This document shows positions 1 through 7,657 of a DNA stretch of 19,582 bases, in pieces; the first letter of the stretch is position 1; each line of letters starts with the position of its first letter. Made by a program: the position numbers and the translations under genes. Source of the DNA: JAAFHN01 sp031421855 (lineage in GTDB: Bacteria; Pseudomonadota; Gammaproteobacteria; Burkholderiales; Burkholderiaceae_C); assembly GCA_031421855.1 (NCBI GenBank), contig JANOPN010000196.1, positions 1 through 19,582 on the forward strand. The letters run 5' to 3'. Below the pieces are notes generated by a model. The model was given only the letters and a program-made list of their open reading frames with translations. It ran no database searches and had not been told where the DNA came from.

Positions 1-1
1 A

Positions 2-196
2 GATCGCGATGAGGCGATTGGGTTTCGCATGCTTCCCCTGCGGTCGATGGAGAATTTTGCAAATCTGCCCGACCATGCGCTTTACCCGTTGATCTCACTT
101 AAACCAGACTACGACAAAAATTCAGAATCCGTGCAGCGTGCAGTCGCTGTAATGAATCGCCTCAGGGAAGCTCGAGAACAATCCAAGCGAAAATGA
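2..196 (+). CDS. C-terminal end of an unidentified protein (partial)
   Basis: An open frame enters from the left edge (first full codon at base 2) and ends at TGA 194-196, giving 64 residues. The visible tail contains RMLPLRSMENFANLPDHALY and ends in a basic, probably helical stretch (MNRLREAREQSKRK). No motif is recognisable, so no function is assigned. The gene runs toward the minus-strand quinone oxidoreductase. The 69 bases between them contain one copy of the interspersed repeat. The following plus-strand genes (HAD-like and methyltransferase) suggest a glycan-related neighbourhood, but nothing in this fragment itself supports that. Confidence 0.55.
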   Translation, partial: DRDEAIGFRMLPLRSMENFANLPDHALYPLISLKPDYDKNSESVQRAVAVMNRLREAREQSKRK

Positions 197-207
197 TTCA
201 GAAATTA

Positions 208-239
208 ATAGCAACAAACCCGATGGATCCGGCGACCAA
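208..239 (+). repeat. Interspersed 32-bp repeat, copy A (intergenic)
   Basis: Begins ATAGCAACAAACCC and ends GGCGACCAA. By eye it matches the copy at 13919-13950 at 30 of 32 positions. It lies between the stop codon of the partial left-edge gene and the 3' end of the quinone oxidoreductase gene and is not translated. The A/T-rich 5' flank (GAAATTA) and the downstream GC dinucleotide resemble the flanks of other copies, so the element may be about 40 bp long. Confidence 0.85.
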
Positions 240-265
240 GGGCTGAAATCGCATTAAGTTGTTGC

Positions 266-1249
266 TCAGGGCAGCAAAATCGTCGTTCCAGTGGTTTTGC
301 GGGCTTCCAAGTCGATGTGGGCGGTCGCGACATCGGCTAGTGCGTAGCGTTGATCGATTGGGATTTTGATTGCGCCGCTGACCACCATGTGCGCCAAATC
401 GTCAAACATGGCCTGCGTGGCTTCTCGGGTGGCGATGTGGGTGAACAGCGTCGGTCGAGTGATGTAGAGCGAGCCTTTGGCGCCCAAGCTGCCGATGTCA
501 ACGGGCGGAACTTTGCCCGACGCGTTGCCAAAACTGGCCAAAAGCCCAAACGGTGCCAGGCAGTCCAGCGAGCCGCTGAACGTGCTTGCGCCCACCGCGT
601 CGTAGGCGACCTTGACGCCTTTGCCGCTGGTGAGGTCGCGCACCTGCTTGACCCAGTCGCCGCTTGAGTAGTTGACGGTGTGGGCTGCGCCCATCGACGT
701 CGCCAACGCGCATTTGGCGTCGGTGCTTGCGGTGCCGATGAGCTTGAGACCCAAGGCCTTGGCCCATTGGCACATGATCAAGCCGACACCGCCGGCAGCA
801 GCATGAAACAAAACAAAGTCTCCCGCTTGTAGCCCACCAGCAGGCAGTGTCTTGCGAAGCAAATACTGGGCTGTGAGGCCCTTGAGCATCATGGCCGCGC
901 CGGTCTCAAAGTCGATGGCATCGGGTAGTTTGCAAACGCATTTGGCCGGCATCACGCGCACGTTGCAGTAGCTGCCAGGTGGGTTGCTGGCGTACGCGGC
1001 CCGGTCGCCGACGCTTAAGTGGGTCACGCCTGCGCCCACCGCCTCGATGATGCCCGAGCCTTCCATCCCCAGGTGCAGCGGCAAGGGCAGGCCATACACG
1101 CCTGAGCGTTGGTATACATCGATGTAGTTCAGGCCGATGGCGTGGTGGCGAATCCGCACCTCGCCCGCGCCGGGCTCGCCCACGGTGACATTCACCCATT
1201 TCATTTGCTCTGGGCCACCCACTTGCTCAATCACCACCGCTTTGTTCAT
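266..1249 (-). CDS. qor: NADPH:quinone oxidoreductase, zinc-free MDR family
   Basis: 327 residues, the same length as E. coli Qor. It belongs to the medium-chain dehydrogenase/reductase superfamily, which uses NADPH to reduce quinones in the cytoplasm. The N-terminal GroES-like domain has GMEGSGIIEAVG at residues 61-72, and the nucleotide-binding domain has AAGGVG at 151-156. The zinc ligands of true alcohol dehydrogenases are not evident, as expected for the Qor branch. The frame stays open 51 codons further upstream, but the ATG at 1247-1249 is chosen because GGAGA lies 6 bases before it and MNKAVVIEQVGGPE is the family's normal beginning. It is transcribed divergently from the HAD-like gene at 1317, with 67 bases between the starts. 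The substrate is unknown. Confidence 0.9.
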   Translation of the reverse strand: MNKAVVIEQVGGPEQMKWVNVTVGEPGAGEVRIRHHAIGLNYIDVYQRSGVYGLPLPLHLGMEGSGIIEAVGAGVTHLSVGDRAAYASNPPGSYCNVRVMPAKCVCKLPDAIDFETGAAMMLKGLTAQYLLRKTLPAGGLQAGDFVLFHAAAGGVGLIMCQWAKALGLKLIGTASTDAKCALATSMGAAHTVNYSSGDWVKQVRDLTSGKGVKVAYDAVGASTFSGSLDCLAPFGLLASFGNASGKVPPVDIGSLGAKGSLYITRPTLFTHIATREATQAMFDDLAHMVVSGAIKIPIDQRYALADVATAHIDLEARKTTGTTILLP

Positions 1250-1316
1250 CGCTGTCTCCGCCAAGTTTTGATGCGTGACTGTGCCACACTGACACTGTTT
1301 TTGTCGACGACCACCC

Positions 1317-2762
1317 ATGCGCACGAGTTTTGACCTTTTTGACACCTTGATCGCTCGGCGCTGCGTCGCTCCAACCGCCATGTGGGCGGATCTTGAGCGC
1401 ACCAGCGGCGTGGCAGGCTTGGCTCAGGCGCGGATGGCGCAGGGGCATCGGCTGTGGAGCGAAGGTGCCCAGCACACGACAGTTGACATGTACGAGGCGG
1501 CGCTGCGAACCTTGGGTCAGGGCGACGCCACGGTCATTGAAGGCATCGCCCAGCGCTTGGCCGATCAAGAATACGCGGCTGAGCAGCGTGAGCTTGTGCC
1601 AGTTCGGCGGCATTTGCTCGCGCTTTCGCCCGGCGATTGGGTCATCTCAGACATGCACCACCCGGATTGGTTGCTGCATCGTTTGCTGCTCTTGGCCGGC
1701 GAATCGATCCAGGCGCGCTGGCCGGTGACTTTGGTGCGAACCAACCGTGGCAAGCACGATGGCGATGTTTGGCGTCAGTTGCGCAGCGATTGCGGTGTGT
1801 TCAACCACCTTGGCGACAATTCGCATGCTGACGTGTCGCAGGCTCAGGCGTTTGGCCATCAAGCCCAGCACACCCAATGGACATTGCCTACGGCAGCCGA
1901 GCGCGCCGTTGGCGAGTTGGGCGCGACCAGCATCATGCGGGCAGCTCGGTCCGCTCGATTGCGCTGCGTGGGTGAGGTTGGTGGGGCTGGTGGGGCGATG
2001 TCGCTGCTCGAAGAAGCGGTAGCCAGCCATGTTTTCCCAGTTTTGGCGCTAGGCGCGTTGTTGCTTCGCGATGCGATGACGCAACTCAAAGCGACAAAAA
2101 TCATCTTTTGTGGTCGCGATGGCGCAACTTGGATGCGGGTTTTTGCGGCGCTTTACCCACAAGTTCCAACGTGGGTGCTGCCGTCATCGCGCTTGAGTTT
2201 GTCTCGCGGCTCGCCGCATTACGCGCAGTTGGTGAAATCGCATTTGGGTGATTCAGGCGACGCGTTGCTGGCTGATTTGTGTGGCACCGGCAGCAGCTGG
2301 GCCGTTTTTTGCGAGCGATGGGCCATTGCGCCGAGGCCGCTTGTGTTTTTGAACGCCTACGCTGGCGCGCCCGAGCGGCTCGACGATCAGGCCTGGTCAC
2401 AGGGTCTGGTGAACGTCAAGTTTGGAGACGGGGGCATGGTGTTTGAAGCGCTTTGCGAAGAAACTTATCCGGGCTTGGTTGATGCCAGCGCGTGTACCGA
2501 GTTGGGTGCCGATCTCGTCTGGGCCAAACCCGCTGACGGCGCACATTTGGCGGTCAATCGCCGCATGATGGAGGTACTTGATGTGGCGATATCGGAGCTC
2601 AAATTTGAGCTGGGTCGAGCAAACGAACAAGTTGACGGCGTTGCTGCGAAATCCGTGATGTCTCGCTTGCTCACGGGCCTTGCGCCGTTGGCGGCTGTCG
2701 TCGAACACGCCAGTGGTTTTGGCCAGCGTAACCGCGTCACGGCCGATCTTTATCGACTTTGA
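1317..2762 (+). CDS. HAD-superfamily protein, COG5610 type
   Basis: 481 residues. The N-terminus carries the HAD nucleophile motif (D6-x-F-D9-T10 in FDLFDTL), a motif II-like ISDM at 110-113, the motif III lysine in RGKHDGDVW (K146) and a motif IV-like HLGDNSHAD at 164-172. All HAD phosphatase elements therefore appear present. The second half contains FCGRDG (264-269), a PSSR segment (289-292) and LADLCGTGSSW (318-328), which recall the second part of COG5610 proteins found in polysaccharide and glycosyltransferase loci. The substrate is unknown. The start ATG is followed directly by the family-typical FDxFDT. No strong ribosome binding site is visible. The stop codon directly abuts the ATG of the next gene, so the two are probably translationally coupled. 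Confidence 0.75.
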   Translation: MRTSFDLFDTLIARRCVAPTAMWADLERTSGVAGLAQARMAQGHRLWSEGAQHTTVDMYEAALRTLGQGDATVIEGIAQRLADQEYAAEQRELVPVRRHLLALSPGDWVISDMHHPDWLLHRLLLLAGESIQARWPVTLVRTNRGKHDGDVWRQLRSDCGVFNHLGDNSHADVSQAQAFGHQAQHTQWTLPTAAERAVGELGATSIMRAARSARLRCVGEVGGAGGAMSLLEEAVASHVFPVLALGALLLRDAMTQLKATKIIFCGRDGATWMRVFAALYPQVPTWVLPSSRLSLSRGSPHYAQLVKSHLGDSGDALLADLCGTGSSWAVFCERWAIAPRPLVFLNAYAGAPERLDDQAWSQGLVNVKFGDGGMVFEALCEETYPGLVDASACTELGADLVWAKPADGAHLAVNRRMMEVLDVAISELKFELGRANEQVDGVAAKSVMSRLLTGLAPLAAVVEHASGFGQRNRVTADLYRL

Positions 2763-3485
2763 ATGATCATGAACAACTCGACACCAACACTGGCCGAATT
2801 GGCTGACCACCATGGTTCAGACAAGGGCTTCAACGTGCTCAACGCGCACGGGTACACGCGGGTGTACGAGTCAATTTTGCGCAACGCGCGCCAACGACCG
2901 CTTCGTTTACTTGAAATCGGCTTGTTGCATCCGGCCTTGCATGGTCAACAGCGCAATGCCGCAGGTGGGTTTTCTCAGGCACCGTCGCTGCAAATGTGGG
3001 CTGAGTATTTGCCAAACGCGCAGATTTTTGGCTTGGACATCGAAGACTTTTCATCGTTTGCGCACCCGCGTGCCGTTGCGCTGCAGGCCGACCAAGGTGA
3101 CCGAGCGAGTTTGGCGCGCGCGGTGAACGCGGCCGGCAAGCTTGGGTTTGATGTGATCATTGACGACGGCAGCCACGCCTCGCACCATCAGCAAATCAGC
3201 CTGGGCGTGCTGTTTGCGCACCTCAACTCAGGCGGGGTTTACATCGTTGAAGACCTGCATTACCAGCCCGCGGCCCTTGAGGTGCCCGGCTTGATCAAGA
3301 CCCGAACCTTGCTCCAATGCCTACAAAGTCGCCAAGTTGACGGGCTGGCCAGCATGTTGCAGGTGGATGAACTGGCCTATTTGCACCACCATGTGGCGCA
3401 AATCAGTTTCTTTGATAGCCTGGATCGCGACCGCGCAAACGTGTTTGACACACGCGACGCGATGGCGGTCATTCAAAAACGCTGA
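2763..3485 (+). CDS. Class I SAM-dependent methyltransferase (MycE/CmcI-like)
   Basis: 240 residues. The SAM-binding motif I is LLEIG at 49-53, the ribose-binding acidic strand is GLDIEDF at 90-96, and IIDDGSHASHHQ at 132-143 resembles the metal-binding aspartate/histidine segment of MycE/CmcI-type O-methyltransferases of sugars. GGVYIVEDL at 157-165 is the usual strand after it. The ATG at 2763 follows the preceding stop with no gap. A second ATG two codons later (2769) is an equally possible start. The pairing with the HAD-like gene suggests modification of a surface sugar or small molecule, which is inference. The 3' end lies 7 bases from the end of the convergent SDR gene. Confidence 0.75.
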   Translation: MIMNNSTPTLAELADHHGSDKGFNVLNAHGYTRVYESILRNARQRPLRLLEIGLLHPALHGQQRNAAGGFSQAPSLQMWAEYLPNAQIFGLDIEDFSSFAHPRAVALQADQGDRASLARAVNAAGKLGFDVIIDDGSHASHHQQISLGVLFAHLNSGGVYIVEDLHYQPAALEVPGLIKTRTLLQCLQSRQVDGLASMLQVDELAYLHHHVAQISFFDSLDRDRANVFDTRDAMAVIQKR

Positions 3486-3492
3486 ATTTGAG

Positions 3493-4305
3493 TCAATAAG
3501 TGCCAGGGTATGCGCCGCCGTCGAGCAGCATGTTTTGCCCGGTGAGGTAGCTGGCCTGCATTGAGCACATGAATGCGCAGACCGCGCCAAACTCGGCTGC
3601 ATTGCCAAAGCGCTGCGCGGGTATCGTGGCTCGGCGAGTGGCCATGACGTCGTCAAGCTCCAGCCCCGCTTTGGCTGCGGCCCCAGCCATGGTGTTGCGC
3701 AGGCGGTCGGTATCAAAGGCACCCGGCAACAAATTGTTGATGGTGACGTTGTTCTCAGCCAGTCTCTTTTGGCGGGCGACCCCGGCGACAAAGCCGGTCA
3801 AGCCGCTTCTTGCGCCATTGCTCAAGCCCAAAATGTCGATGGGCGCTTTGACTGAGCTGGAGGTGATGTTGACGATGCGACCAAACCCACGCGCGACCAT
3901 GCCGTCGACGACTGACTTGATCAACTCAATTGGGGTGAGCATGTTGGCATCAATCGCCTGGATCCACGCATCGCGATCCCACTGGCGAAAGTCGCCGGGC
4001 GGCGGGCCACCTGCGTTGGTGACGACGATGTCGAACTGATCGCGCACGGCAAAAACGGCCGCACGGCCTTCAACCGTGGTGATGTCGGCTGCAACCGCCA
4101 AAACTTGGGCTTTTTCGCCATTGGTCAGCGGATTCATTGAGTTTGTTGCTACTATTTTTGATGCGGCTACTTGTAAGGTGTCGTCGCCACGAGCAACCAT
4201 CAGCACATTCACGCCTTCCGCTGCGAGCGCTTGGGCGCAGCCCAAACCCAGTCCTTTGCTCGCGCCACACACGAGCGCCCATTTACCGCTGATTCCCAAA
4301 TCCAT
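3493..4305 (-). CDS. SDR-family oxidoreductase, atypical (no YxxxK)
   Basis: 270 residues with a Rossmann fold: CGASKGLGLG at 13-22 (variant of TGxxxGxG), AADIT at 72-76, NAGG at 97-100, and serines after NIT at 146-151. Where the catalytic YxxxK should stand there is SNGAR (162-166), as in the divergent BKR-like SDR subgroup whose members lack the standard tetrad. Classical ketoreductase chemistry is therefore doubtful. The ATG at 4303-4305 is chosen because AAGGA lies 6 bases upstream. A TTG two codons earlier would leave no spacing. Residues 52-62 (VATNSMNPLTN) are encoded by a copy of the interspersed repeat and lengthen a surface loop between helix B and strand C. It is the last gene of the ggt-eamA-SDR string. 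Confidence 0.82.
   Translation of the reverse strand: MDLGISGKWALVCGASKGLGLGCAQALAAEGVNVLMVARGDDTLQVAASKIVATNSMNPLTNGEKAQVLAVAADITTVEGRAAVFAVRDQFDIVVTNAGGPPPGDFRQWDRDAWIQAIDANMLTPIELIKSVVDGMVARGFGRIVNITSSSVKAPIDILGLSNGARSGLTGFVAGVARQKRLAENNVTINNLLPGAFDTDRLRNTMAGAAAKAGLELDDVMATRRATIPAQRFGNAAEFGAVCAFMCSMQASYLTGQNMLLDGGAYPGTY
4121..4152 (-). repeat. Interspersed repeat, copy E, inside the SDR gene
   Basis: Read on the minus strand it begins GTAGCAACAAAC and ends GACCAA, matching copy C at 28 of 32 positions by eye. It is in frame within the SDR-like gene, encoding residues 52-62. The A/T-rich 5' flank (ATCAAAAATA) also resembles other copies. The insertion adds no stop and leaves the reading frame open. 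Confidence 0.8.
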
Positions 4306-4323
4306 GATCAATCCTTTTCATGA

Positions 4324-5250
4324 CTATCTGGCTGATTTGGACACCCAAAACACGCCACAAAGCACCAAGAGTGTGCCCGCAATCACCCACGCGTTCAGGG
4401 GTTCACCCAAAAGCCATGCGCCCATCAAGATGGTGCTCATGGGGCCAATCATCCCCGCCTGCGCCGTTGGCCCGGAGCCGATTCGCTCAATGGCCAGCAT
4501 GATCATCAGCACCGGAACCGCCGTGCAAAACAGCGCATTGGCCAAGCTCAGCCAAATCACCGGTGTGGCGACGACCGCAGCCGACATGGGTCGCAAGATC
4601 AAAAACTGGCTGATGCACAGCACGCAGGCCACCGAAGTCGCCAGACCCACCAAGCGCAGCGCTCCCAAGCGCTTGACCAGTTCGCCGCTGTAAAGCAAAT
4701 AAAACGCATAGCTCACGGCGCTGCCAAACACCAACATCGCGCCCAACACCGTGTCGTCACCGTCGAGTTTGACTTCGTGTCCAAAAACCACGAGCACGCC
4801 ACCGTAGCTCAAAGCGCCTGCAATCCACTGTTGGCGGTTGATGCGTCGACCCAGCATCAGCCAGCCCAAAAGCAGCACCAGGGTGGGGTTGAGGTACAAA
4901 ATCAGCCGCTCCAAACTAGCCGAGATGTACTGAAGCCCAGCAAAATCAAGGTAGCTGGCCAAGTAGTAGCCGCTAAAACCCAGGCCAAAAACGCCGATCC
5001 AGTCCTTGATCGTCAAGGCGTGCGGCGTGACGTTGGCGCGAGGTTTTGACGCCCACCATGCCATGGCCAAAAACAGCGGCAAGGCAAAAAGCATGCGGTA
5101 CATGATGAGCGTGATCGCGTCCACGCCGTGGCGATAAGCCAGCTTAACGATGATGGCTTTGCCGCTGAACGCGACGGCGCCACCAATGGCCAGTGCCATG
5201 CCAATTGCTATGTTTTTACTAGCATTGGAGCGAATGAATCCGGTGACCAC
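4324..5250 (-). CDS. EamA/DMT-superfamily inner-membrane transporter
   Basis: 308 residues from the GTG at 5248-5250. It is highly hydrophobic, with about ten predicted membrane helices arranged as two EamA repeats (roughly residues 15-150 and 158-300). The first repeat has ALAIGGAVAFSGKAIIVKLAY, the second LGAMLVFGSAVSYAFYLLYSGELV, followed by the closing GEPLNAWVIAGTLLVLCG typical of the family. Members export small metabolites such as amino acids. The substrate cannot be told. The start is uncertain: an ATG at 5197-5199 also precedes the first helix and neither start has a clear ribosome binding site. The first 11 codons of the long form are the complement of a decayed interspersed repeat. 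It lies 24 bases after ggt and 18 bases before the SDR gene on the same strand. Confidence 0.85.
   Translation of the reverse strand: MVTGFIRSNASKNIAIGMALAIGGAVAFSGKAIIVKLAYRHGVDAITLIMYRMLFALPLFLAMAWWASKPRANVTPHALTIKDWIGVFGLGFSGYYLASYLDFAGLQYISASLERLILYLNPTLVLLLGWLMLGRRINRQQWIAGALSYGGVLVVFGHEVKLDGDDTVLGAMLVFGSAVSYAFYLLYSGELVKRLGALRLVGLATSVACVLCISQFLILRPMSAAVVATPVIWLSLANALFCTAVPVLMIMLAIERIGSGPTAQAGMIGPMSTILMGAWLLGEPLNAWVIAGTLLVLCGVFWVSKSAR
5219..5250 (+). repeat. Decayed interspersed repeat, copy F
   Basis: Begins CTAGCATTGG and contains AATGAATCCGG followed by TGACCA. It matches copy C at 23 of 32 positions by eye, with the mismatches concentrated between positions 7 and 14. It overlaps the first codons of the EamA transporter, which is read from the opposite strand. 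Because of the mismatches this copy is less certain than the other five. Confidence 0.5.
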
Positions 5251-5274
5251 AGGCTCAAATGACCCAAAAAATCA

Positions 5275-6888
5275 TCAAAAACCGGCTGCTAGGCCATCCC
5301 GGCGAGGGTCGCTTGCAGCCAAGTAGCCTTCAACTTTGGGGTCACCCATGCGCCAAATGAACTGGCCCGCGCCAAAGTCTTGGTAGTTGTCATTGATGAC
5401 GCCGACTTGGTGCCCCCGGTCGCTCAAGCCTTGAACCACGCTGGGCTTCATTTGTGCCTCAACATTGATCTCCAAGCCCGAATTGAAGCGCCAGCGTGGC
5501 GCGTCACAGGCGGCTTGGGGGTTTTGGTCAAAATCCAGCATGCGCACGAGTGTTTGCACATGGCCTTGGGGCTGCATGTTGGCTCCCATCACGCCGTAAC
5601 TCATGACGGGCGCGCCGCCTTGGGTCACAAACGCCGGGATGATGGTGTGAAAGGGGCGTTTGTTGGGTGCGACCACATTGGGGCTGGCCTCGTCCAGGCT
5701 GAACGCATGACCGCGGTTTTGCAAACTGATGCCAAAGGTCGGCTCGACACAGCCCGAGCCAAAACCCATGTAATTGCTTTGAATGAAGCTCACCATCATG
5801 CCGGACTCATCTGCGGCGGTGAGGTAGATCGTGCCGCCCTTGGCCATGTTGCCGGCGCCGAACTCTTGGGCTTTGTTCATGCGGATGAGTTTGGCACGGC
5901 TCTTGAGGTAGGCGTCATCCAACATTTGCTCGGGCGTCACCGCCATTGACGATGGCTCTGCGATGTACTTGTAAACATCGGCAAACGCGAGTTTGATCGC
6001 CTCGATTTGTAAATGTTGAGAGCTGACGGTGTCAAGACCCAAGGCTTTGATGTCGAACCGCTCCAAGATGCCCAGCGCGATCAAGGCAGTGATGCCTTGG
6101 CCGTTGGGGCCGATTTCGTGCAGCTCGTGGCCTCGATAAGTTTGGCTCAAGGGCGTTACCCACTCGGGCTGGTAGCGTTCAAAGTCACTCGCTTTGATGC
6201 TGCCGCCATTGGCCGTGCTGAATTTTTCAATCGCGTGCGCGATTTCGCCGCCATAAAACGCCACACCGCGCGTCGCTGCGATTTTTTTCAACGCCGCCGC
6301 CGCGCCCGGGAACTTGAACAGCTCGCCCACGGTGGGTGCGCGCCCCCAAGGCAAGAAGCTGTTCGCAAATCCAGGTAACGACTGCAATTCAGGCGTTGCC
6401 GCAGCCCATTTTTGTTGCACCACCGGCGCAACCAAATGGCCTCGCTCGGCCACCTCAATGGCTGGTGCAAGCACGTCAGACAGCGGCAGCTTGCCAAACT
6501 TCTTGTTGAGCGCGACCCATGCACCGACAGCACCCGGCACTGACACAGAATCCATGCCTCGCTTGGGCGGGCTTTTGGTGTCGTCGCCGTATTTGCTTTT
6601 GAAGTACGCCCTGGTCCAAGCGGCCGGCGCTCGGCCCGAGGCGTTGAGCCCATGCAGCGCCTTGCCGTCCCACAAAATGCAAAACGCGTCCGATCCCAGG
6701 CCATTACTCACGGGCTCGACAATCGTTAGCACGGCAGCCGCAGCAACCGCCGCGTCAACCGCGTTGCCGCCTTGTTGCATGACCTTCAGACCTGCTTGCG
6801 CCGCCAAGGGGTGCGAGGTTGAACACACATTGCGGGCGAAAACCGGGATTCGCGCGCTGGGGTAGGGGTTGCTGTAATCAAAAGGCAT
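5275..6888 (-). CDS. ggt: Gamma-glutamyltransferase family protein
   Basis: 537 residues, a normal length for an N-terminal-nucleophile gamma-glutamyltransferase. Such enzymes mature by cleaving themselves just before a threonine. Here that residue is most likely T353 in KGGTIYLTAADESG. The large subunit has GGNAVDAAVAAA (40-51), SNGLGSDAF (61-69) and GPNGQG (260-265). The small subunit has FIQSNYMGFGSG (368-379) and the late GHVQTLVRMLDF (442-453). No signal peptide is evident: the protein starts PFDYSNPYPSARIPVFARNV, as in cytoplasmic Ggt-like proteins of Burkholderiales. Its role may be turnover of gamma-glutamyl compounds or acylamino acids. The start codon has no clear ribosome binding site. 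It heads an operon with the transporter and SDR-like protein and is divergent from the HTH gene at 6907. Confidence 0.9.
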   Translation of the reverse strand: MPFDYSNPYPSARIPVFARNVCSTSHPLAAQAGLKVMQQGGNAVDAAVAAAAVLTIVEPVSNGLGSDAFCILWDGKALHGLNASGRAPAAWTRAYFKSKYGDDTKSPPKRGMDSVSVPGAVGAWVALNKKFGKLPLSDVLAPAIEVAERGHLVAPVVQQKWAAATPELQSLPGFANSFLPWGRAPTVGELFKFPGAAAALKKIAATRGVAFYGGEIAHAIEKFSTANGGSIKASDFERYQPEWVTPLSQTYRGHELHEIGPNGQGITALIALGILERFDIKALGLDTVSSQHLQIEAIKLAFADVYKYIAEPSSMAVTPEQMLDDAYLKSRAKLIRMNKAQEFGAGNMAKGGTIYLTAADESGMMVSFIQSNYMGFGSGCVEPTFGISLQNRGHAFSLDEASPNVVAPNKRPFHTIIPAFVTQGGAPVMSYGVMGANMQPQGHVQTLVRMLDFDQNPQAACDAPRWRFNSGLEINVEAQMKPSVVQGLSDRGHQVGVINDNYQDFGAGQFIWRMGDPKVEGYLAASDPRRDGLAAGF

Positions 6889-6890
6889 GA

Positions 6891-6911
6891 GTCATTATCA
6901 TGCGTCATGAC
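6891..6911. promoter_or_regulatory. Inverted repeat between ggt and the HTH gene
   Basis: GTCAT (6891-6895) and ATGAC (6907-6911) form an inverted pair with 11 bases between them. They fill the 18-base space between the two divergent start codons. The second arm overlaps the start codon of the HTH gene. This could be an operator bound by the HTH protein, but the arms are short and chance is possible. Confidence 0.3.
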
Positions 6912-7647
6912 CGACACCCACATCTTGATTGACGTGCTCAAGCGCGAACTCAAAGCCAACAACCGCACCTATGCCGAACTTGCTGTAGCACTTGGCGTCA
7001 GCGAGTCCAGCGTCAAGCGGATGTTCAGCGTCAAAGAGATGCCACTGTCGAGAATTGATGACATTTGCCGGTTTTTGGGTACCGACTTTGTCAGCGTCAC
7101 GCGCTGGGTTTTGGAGGCGACGCCGCAGCTAACCGAGCTGACCTACGAGCAAGAAAATGCCGTCGTGTCTGATCCCAACATGCTGCTTGTGGCCATTTGT
7201 GTGCTGAGTTTTTGGCGCTTCGAGCAAATCGTGGAAACCTATGCGATCACTGAGGCACAGTGCGTCAAATGCTTGTTGGCGCTGGATCGTTTGGGCGTGA
7301 TTGAGCTCAAACCCTTAAACCGATATCGGCTCAAAGTAGCCAAAACGTTCCGCTGGCGCAGCGACGGGCCAATCCGGCAGTATTTTTTAGCCAACATCGT
7401 GGGCGAGTATTTTGGCGGGCGGTTCGATCAATCCGGCGAAACCTTGCTCATGGTTCACGGCAACATCAACCGTTCGGCGGCGCCAGCATTTGTCGAGCGC
7501 TTAACGCGCTTAGGCCAAGACTTTGGGGCGCAACATTTGGCCGACCAAAAGATCGAGCCACAATTTCGCGATGGCTACACCATGATCGTGGGGTTTCGGC
7601 GTTGGGAGTTCTCAGCGTTCAACGCCATGCGCCGCGAGAACCATTAG
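6907..7647 (+). CDS. XRE-type helix-turn-helix transcriptional regulator
   Basis: 246 residues. The N-terminal 60 residues form a Cro/C1-type HTH: YAELAVALGVSESSVKRMF at about 20-38 gives the two DNA-contacting helices, followed by LSRIDDICRFLGTDFVSV. The rest (about 80-246) is a conserved extension of unknown function seen in this type of regulator, with a second wHTH-looking segment (ITEAQCVKCLLALDRLGVIELK). There is no membrane segment. The ATG at 6907 is the family-typical start (MTDTHILIDVLKRELK), although no ribosome binding site can fit between it and the ggt start 18 bases away. The mRNA may therefore be leaderless or start within ggt. It probably regulates itself and ggt, which is inference from position only. 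Confidence 0.82.
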   Translation: MTDTHILIDVLKRELKANNRTYAELAVALGVSESSVKRMFSVKEMPLSRIDDICRFLGTDFVSVTRWVLEATPQLTELTYEQENAVVSDPNMLLVAICVLSFWRFEQIVETYAITEAQCVKCLLALDRLGVIELKPLNRYRLKVAKTFRWRSDGPIRQYFLANIVGEYFGGRFDQSGETLLMVHGNINRSAAPAFVERLTRLGQDFGAQHLADQKIEPQFRDGYTMIVGFRRWEFSAFNAMRRENH

Positions 7648-7657
7648 GGCATGAAAC

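Noticed and set aside
1250..1402. 51-residue N-terminal extension of the quinone oxidoreductase
   Set aside because: A ribosome binding site and the family-typical start are at 1249, and the extension would overlap the divergent HAD-like gene.
4306..4311. TTG start two codons upstream of the SDR ATG
   Set aside because: The AAGGA ribosome binding site would directly abut the TTG; spacing is correct for the ATG at 4305.
5380..5949. Long open frame of 189 codons on the plus strand
   Set aside because: It is antisense to ggt, which has full family motifs; the frame is a GC-driven shadow with no recognisable domain.
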